Shown here: in pieces, positions 15,591 to 19,330 of the stretch | Layout: the number at the start of each line of letters is the position of its first letter | Numbering within the stretch: position 1 is the first letter of the stretch | Source of the DNA: Promethearchaeota archaeon | GTDB lineage: Archaea; Asgardarchaeota; Lokiarchaeia; Sigynarchaeales; SOKP01 | Length of the DNA stretch: 19,330 nucleotides | Direction: 5' to 3' | Assembly: GCA_016839655.1 (NCBI GenBank) | Contig: JAEOTW010000035.1 | Location: forward strand, 1 to 19,330 | Made by a program: the position numbers and the translations under genes | Notes under the pieces: generated by a model | What the model was told of the DNA's origin: nothing | The model's input: the letters and a program-made list of their open reading frames with translations, nothing else | The model's database searches: none

Positions 15591-17078
15591 TTAAGGATCA
15601 TTTCTAAAAGGGTGTCGAGCATTTTCAGCATTTTCAATACCATCATCTACCGTTGGTAAACCTTCCATAGCTTTACGAATGGCATTGCGAGTGGCTTTAT
15701 AATTGTTAATGAATATTCTTTTTCTAGCACTAGCGCTAGGATGAACAAATACATTAACAATTAGAACTATTTCATCAGCTAATTCTTTTGGTAGAATGCC
15801 ATCTTCAACACATTGCATAATCGCTTTCGCTATAGCTGCTTGAGCAGGACCGTATGTCAAACTAGCATGGCGAAGTGAAGTTGGTCGCACTGTTGGGATC
15901 ATAATAGTAGGAGGTTTTACTTGCATATTTGGCTCAAGGATAACTTGAAGCCCTTCTCTTCCTTCCTCAGGATTCGCTAATGCTTGAGCATAAGCATTAC
16001 CTACGGGTCCATTTTTATCTCCAATAAGTAGATCTATATGAGCAAGCTCAGGACGAGAGCCAACTAAAGATTCACCCACTTTCAATTTTAAGTCCGTAAT
16101 TTTTTGAGGAGTTATTCCAACCGCATAAAAACGACTTGTTATCAACTTATCTCCAAATTCAAATTGAATTTCTGATTTCTGTATTAAACCTAGTTTTTCA
16201 AGTTCAACTCTTAATTCATCCTTTATTTCATAGGAAAGAGTATCACCTACTATTATTGGCTGACGAGTTTTACCTACAGGCACTTTCATCAAATTTAAGC
16301 ATGTTTTGGCACCTAAAGCGCCAGAGTTTATTAACAATCGTGCAAGTTTTTGTATCTTTTTTTGTAGTGTTTGAGCTTCTTGTAATCGATTATTTCTGAC
16401 ATGATCATATATTTCAAGCCAAATTTTTGGCATAACATTTGCTGAACCTAAAATACAGCCTGCTGCGCCTCCTGCTAAAGCACCTAGAACATTTTCATCC
16501 CAACCGATAAGAACCGAAATTTTATCACTAACCTTTTCTAATAAAGCTGAGAAATATCTATAATCTCCACTAGAATCTTTAATCCCCACAATATTTTCGA
16601 TATCCACTAAATCTTCTACAACTGTCCAAGGTAATTCTACTCCAGTACAAACCGGGATATTGTATAGAATTATTGGAATATCTGTTTTTTCTGCTATTGT
16701 AAAATAATGATCATATAATCCTTTTGCTTTTGGTTTTAAAAAATATGGTGTAACAATTAAAACCGCATCAGCGCCTATATCAGTTGCAGCTTTAGTAGAG
16801 TCTACTACTAATTTAGTTCCTGTTTCACCGGTTCCTGCAATAACTGGAACTCTACCATTTGTTTCATCTACAACAATTTCAATAACTTTTAATCGCTCTT
16901 CAATCGTCATATTCACAAATTCTCCAGTTGTTCCGACAGGAACGAGTCCATTTACACCTTGATCAATCAGATGATTTACCAAATTTCTTAAATTTTCTTC
17001 ATTTATTGATTCATCCTTATTAAAAGGAGTAACCATAGCAGGCATAACTCCGGTAGGTCGAAAATCAAATTTACTCAT
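15591..17078 (-). CDS. DHDPS-family aldolase fused to formaldehyde-activating enzyme (Fae)
   Basis: Two complete enzymes share one 495-residue chain. Residues 1-300 form a dihydrodipicolinate-synthase/N-acetylneuraminate-lyase barrel with GTTGE (Thr50, Thr51), TPYF (Tyr112), LYNIP (Tyr139) and the Schiff-base lysine Lys167 in GIKDSSGD. The arginine of DapA (E. coli Arg138) is Cys144 here, so DapA activity is unlikely. A linker of about 30 residues leads to Fae at about 333-495: VGESLVG, AHIDLLIG (His347, the conserved catalytic His), KPPT (Lys388, Thr391), YGPAQAA (Gln413), VNVFVHP, NNYKATRNAIRKA and a final ARHPF. Fae condenses formaldehyde with tetrahydromethanopterin to methylene-H4MPT. 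I infer that the aldolase half makes or consumes formaldehyde. The start has AGGTG at 17088-17092; the unknown gene upstream ends 26 bases before. Confidence 0.92.
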   Translation of the reverse strand: MSKFDFRPTGVMPAMVTPFNKDESINEENLRNLVNHLIDQGVNGLVPVGTTGEFVNMTIEERLKVIEIVVDETNGRVPVIAGTGETGTKLVVDSTKAATDIGADAVLIVTPYFLKPKAKGLYDHYFTIAEKTDIPIILYNIPVCTGVELPWTVVEDLVDIENIVGIKDSSGDYRYFSALLEKVSDKISVLIGWDENVLGALAGGAAGCILGSANVMPKIWLEIYDHVRNNRLQEAQTLQKKIQKLARLLINSGALGAKTCLNLMKVPVGKTRQPIIVGDTLSYEIKDELRVELEKLGLIQKSEIQFEFGDKLITSRFYAVGITPQKITDLKLKVGESLVGSRPELAHIDLLIGDKNGPVGNAYAQALANPEEGREGLQVILEPNMQVKPPTIMIPTVRPTSLRHASLTYGPAQAAIAKAIMQCVEDGILPKELADEIVLIVNVFVHPSASARKRIFINNYKATRNAIRKAMEGLPTVDDGIENAENARHPFRNDP

Positions 17079-17104
17079 TTTTTTGCACCTATTCTTATCA
17101 ATCT

Positions 17105-18385
17105 CTATTTATGTAAATTTTGAGCTGCAATAATGTCGATACCATTTTCCGTGAGTATCCTAGCAGTTGTGTTAATAGCGAGGTATCTATCTAGATGATT
17201 TCTTCGCATATACTCCCAATGTCCTGAATCAATGATTTCTTGTTTATCTCTAAAATAATCTAATATATCTGAGGGATGTTCACGGTTTCCATCCGTCTCT
17301 ACATCTCCACCTTCATGTTTGGCACTAATATTTTTCACCTTTTTAGCAACCACTACTAATTCATCCCTCTTATCATAAGGCTGCCTTACAATGCTTTTTT
17401 GTGTCTCAATTACGTGATGTTCCAATCTTACAACATCTTCAAAACCAAATTCTTTTCTAATATAAGCTGAAAGTTCAAGTGTTTCGTTGTTGATTGAATT
17501 AGCAAGATTAAAACCAATTAAAGGACTTGTTCCATCTTCACGAGCGAATAATTTTGCTGTTAATAAAGTCCAAAGACATGCATATGGATTATCATTACCC
17601 ATATATACTGAAATTTTAAATTCATTATCGATTCCTAACTTATGGATAAAATATCCAAGCAATACCGTTCCGGGATTAATATTTAACACTTGAGATATTC
17701 CATATTTTGTATAATAATAAAGAAATTCATCAATCCATTTTAATGCGAAATCATTAGGTTGCCCTACTCCTCCAAAATATCCTGTAATTGTTTCAGGACC
17801 ACCTAAATGCACATTAACTGGCATTCCGTCTGGACCTGGAGCAGTACCCTTTGTATCGAGAGTCTCAACATATGTTGCTCCTATAACTTGCATCGCTGCC
17901 GCCATTCCTAATAAATCTCCGTCTTCTTCTTGTTCTTTCATTTTTCTTACGCGAATAATTCTGCTAGGCATTAGGTTTCTATCAGCAATAGCAGCTTTAG
18001 CTATATCAATCAAGAATGGAAAATATTGACAAGCAGATAATTCTAAAGTTACTGCATAATCTTTGTTAAAATCTAATTCTGATGCTTTATCACCGAGTAT
18101 TTTTTTTCTATAATCTGATATACTGATAAAAGCATTATTATTTTTTTGTTCAATCAACCATTCAATATCCTTTGCATAGTCTGGTTTCTTTTTTTGAAGA
18201 TTTTCCAAAATTTTATCAAACTTCCTTGCTTCCTTTGCTTTTTTATTAATCTCATCTACTCCACCATATTTATCAATCACTTCTAAGAGATCATTGATTA
18301 GAACATTATTATTATCAGCAAGAAAATTATTTACTGCATCTAAGGCTTTTTTTGATATTTCAAGTTTTTTTCTTAAATCTTTCAT
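17105..18385 (-). CDS. Unknown 426-residue protein, operon partner of the aldolase-Fae fusion
   Basis: I cannot assign a family. Residues 1-105 are helical and charged. From about 110 the protein alternates strands and helices as in a TIM barrel or Rossmann-like enzyme (YAVTLELSACQ, PSRIIRVRKMK, GATYVETLDTKGT, VLNINPGTVLLGY, FKISVYMGN, LIGFNLANS). Glycine-rich or histidine-bearing conserved-looking loops are GPDGMPVNVHLGGPETI (184-200), LEHHVIETQ (321-329) and HEGGDVETDGNREH (357-370), which could bind a metal or phosphate. No signal peptide, membrane helix or CxxC is present. It is the first gene of a unit with the aldolase-Fae gene, 26 bases apart, with AAGGA (18396-18400) before its ATG. 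A step next to the aldolase in the same pathway is the simplest inference; the barrel resembles B12-dependent mutase subunits only loosely, and I do not claim that. Confidence 0.8.
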   Translation of the reverse strand: MKDLRKKLEISKKALDAVNNFLADNNNVLINDLLEVIDKYGGVDEINKKAKEARKFDKILENLQKKKPDYAKDIEWLIEQKNNNAFISISDYRKKILGDKASELDFNKDYAVTLELSACQYFPFLIDIAKAAIADRNLMPSRIIRVRKMKEQEEDGDLLGMAAAMQVIGATYVETLDTKGTAPGPDGMPVNVHLGGPETITGYFGGVGQPNDFALKWIDEFLYYYTKYGISQVLNINPGTVLLGYFIHKLGIDNEFKISVYMGNDNPYACLWTLLTAKLFAREDGTSPLIGFNLANSINNETLELSAYIRKEFGFEDVVRLEHHVIETQKSIVRQPYDKRDELVVVAKKVKNISAKHEGGDVETDGNREHPSDILDYFRDKQEIIDSGHWEYMRRNHLDRYLAINTTARILTENGIDIIAAQNLHK

Positions 18386-18547
18386 TTTTCTAAAATCCTT
18401 TTTAAAAGTATTTAGTTTTGTACTATTTTCTGATTGATATAAATTTTTCTTGATTTGTTTCAGAATATCATGAAATTAGGAAATCCAAAGATTTAAACTT
18501 AAATCTAATATTTCTGATATTATCTAAAATTTCGAATAAGAATAAAA

Positions 18548-19330
18548 ATGTATAAATATAGTGTGTCAATCCTAGGAACTGGATTTATAGGACTTTGCTC
18601 AGCAGCTTGTTTTGCCAATAAAGATATAAAAGTATTAGCATCTACCCATAATGAAAAGAAAGCTGCTATAATTAACGAGGGAAAAGCTCCCTTTTTTGAA
18701 GCAGGTTTACAGGAAATGATGGATGATATTAAAAATAATAATCCAGAGCTTCTTCAATGCCTTACAAACCCTGTTAAAGCTATATCAGAAACAAATATCT
18801 CCATGATAACACAAGGAACCCCTATGAGGGAAGATAAGAGTATAGATTTAAGTTTTATTGAAAGCACGGCAAAAGAAATTGGAGAGGCTTTAAAGAAAGA
18901 TGATAAATATCATTTAATCGTTGTAAGATCAACTGTTGTACCTGGAACGACAAGAAATTTAGTCAGTAAGATAATATCTGAAGTTTCAGGTAAAGAACCG
19001 GGAAAAGATTATGGTTTATGTATGCAACCTGAGTTTTTAGCCGAAGGACGTTCAATAGAAGATACTTTACATCCTGATAGAATTGTAATAGGAGAATTTG
19101 ATGAAAAAAGCGGTGGGATGCTTCAAGAGTTTTACGAATATTTTTATGGTGATCATTTAGAAGACTGTCCTATATTACGCATGAACTTAGAAAGTGCTGA
19201 ACTCGTTAAATACGGAAACAATTGCCTTTTATCTACTAAAATAAGTTATGCTAATGAGTTTGCGAATTTTGCTGAATTGGTGCCAAATGTTGATATTGTG
19301 CAAGTAATGAAAGGAGTTGGTTTGGATTAT
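18548..19330 (+). CDS. UDP-glucose/GDP-mannose-type nucleotide-sugar dehydrogenase, N-terminal part (3' end outside window)
   Basis: The frame runs open from ATG 18548 to the last base (261 residues). It oxidises a nucleotide sugar to the uronic acid with two NAD, for surface polysaccharide or protein glycosylation. Visible marks are the NAD-binding SILGTGFIGLCSAACFA near the start, VRSTVVPGTTRN (about 119-130), PEFLAEGRSIEDTLHPDRIVIGE (about 160-182) and the central helix ELVKYGNNCLLSTKISYANEFANF (about 217-240). The catalytic cysteine loop and the C-terminal nucleotide-binding domain lie beyond the window. The exact sugar (UDP-glucose, UDP-GlcNAc or GDP-mannose) cannot be told from this part. 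It is divergent from the unknown 426-residue gene across a 162-base AT-rich spacer in which I see no clear operator. Confidence 0.9.
   Translation, partial: MYKYSVSILGTGFIGLCSAACFANKDIKVLASTHNEKKAAIINEGKAPFFEAGLQEMMDDIKNNNPELLQCLTNPVKAISETNISMITQGTPMREDKSIDLSFIESTAKEIGEALKKDDKYHLIVVRSTVVPGTTRNLVSKIISEVSGKEPGKDYGLCMQPEFLAEGRSIEDTLHPDRIVIGEFDEKSGGMLQEFYEYFYGDHLEDCPILRMNLESAELVKYGNNCLLSTKISYANEFANFAELVPNVDIVQVMKGVGLDY

Noticed and set aside
15591..17078. Plain dapA (lysine biosynthesis)
   Set aside because: The barrel lacks the essential arginine and carries a full Fae domain, so a lysine-pathway label would mislead.
1..19330. CRISPR array, tRNA or rRNA genes, insertion sequences
   Set aside because: I saw no regularly spaced repeats, no tRNA-like cloverleaf or conserved TTC loop, no GC-rich RNA gene, and no transposase or flanking terminal repeats.

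Overview
The window (about 19.3 kb, very AT-rich) most likely comes from an uncultured anaerobic archaeon, and an Asgard-type (Lokiarchaeia-like) genome is my best guess. The evidence is indirect. There is a cytosolic heterodisulfide reductase HdrCBA. One protein ends in a formaldehyde-activating enzyme (Fae) domain, which implies tetrahydromethanopterin-type C1 carriers. TATA-like boxes lie 25-40 bases before starts that lack Shine-Dalgarno sites. One protein has a C-terminal segment that looks longin/roadblock-like. There is no rRNA or ribosomal marker, so the lineage is an inference.

Layout. Positions 1-633 are the 3' end of a sensor histidine kinase, followed by a 74-residue helical protein (801-1025). 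Next is the hdrC-hdrB-hdrA operon (1293-4855), with a clear palindrome upstream of it. Then come a CDP-alcohol phosphatidyltransferase (4915-5541), a 435-residue protein of unknown function (5617-6924), a DUF1499-type protein (7063-7455) and two tandem paralogues of a CxxC-containing 'YNADSG' family (7614-8009, 8149-8562). A YyaL/SPATA20-type thioredoxin-fold protein lies on the minus strand (8595-10676). It is divergent from a glycyl radical enzyme and its activase (10948-14238). A one-cysteine Bcp-type peroxiredoxin and a membrane protein with zinc-binding cysteine pairs follow on the minus strand. Next, also on the minus strand, is a two-gene operon: a 426-residue protein I cannot assign (17105-18385), then a dihydrodipicolinate-synthase-family aldolase fused to a complete Fae domain (15591-17078). 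The window ends inside a nucleotide-sugar dehydrogenase (from 18548).

How the genes fit together. Hdr, the oxygen-sensitive glycyl radical system and Fae indicate anaerobic redox and C1 metabolism; the peroxiredoxin and thioredoxin-fold protein suggest protection against oxidants. The strongest candidate for something new is the aldolase-Fae fusion with its unknown operon partner. A pyruvate-type Schiff-base aldolase that releases or uses formaldehyde, joined to the enzyme that loads formaldehyde onto tetrahydromethanopterin, would be a self-contained C1 transfer module. The aldolase half lacks the arginine that true DapA needs, so it is probably not a lysine-pathway enzyme. A second unusual item is the glycyl radical enzyme, whose active-site cysteine is followed by Met-Val-Pro rather than the Cys-x-Glu of the dehydratase/lyase families.
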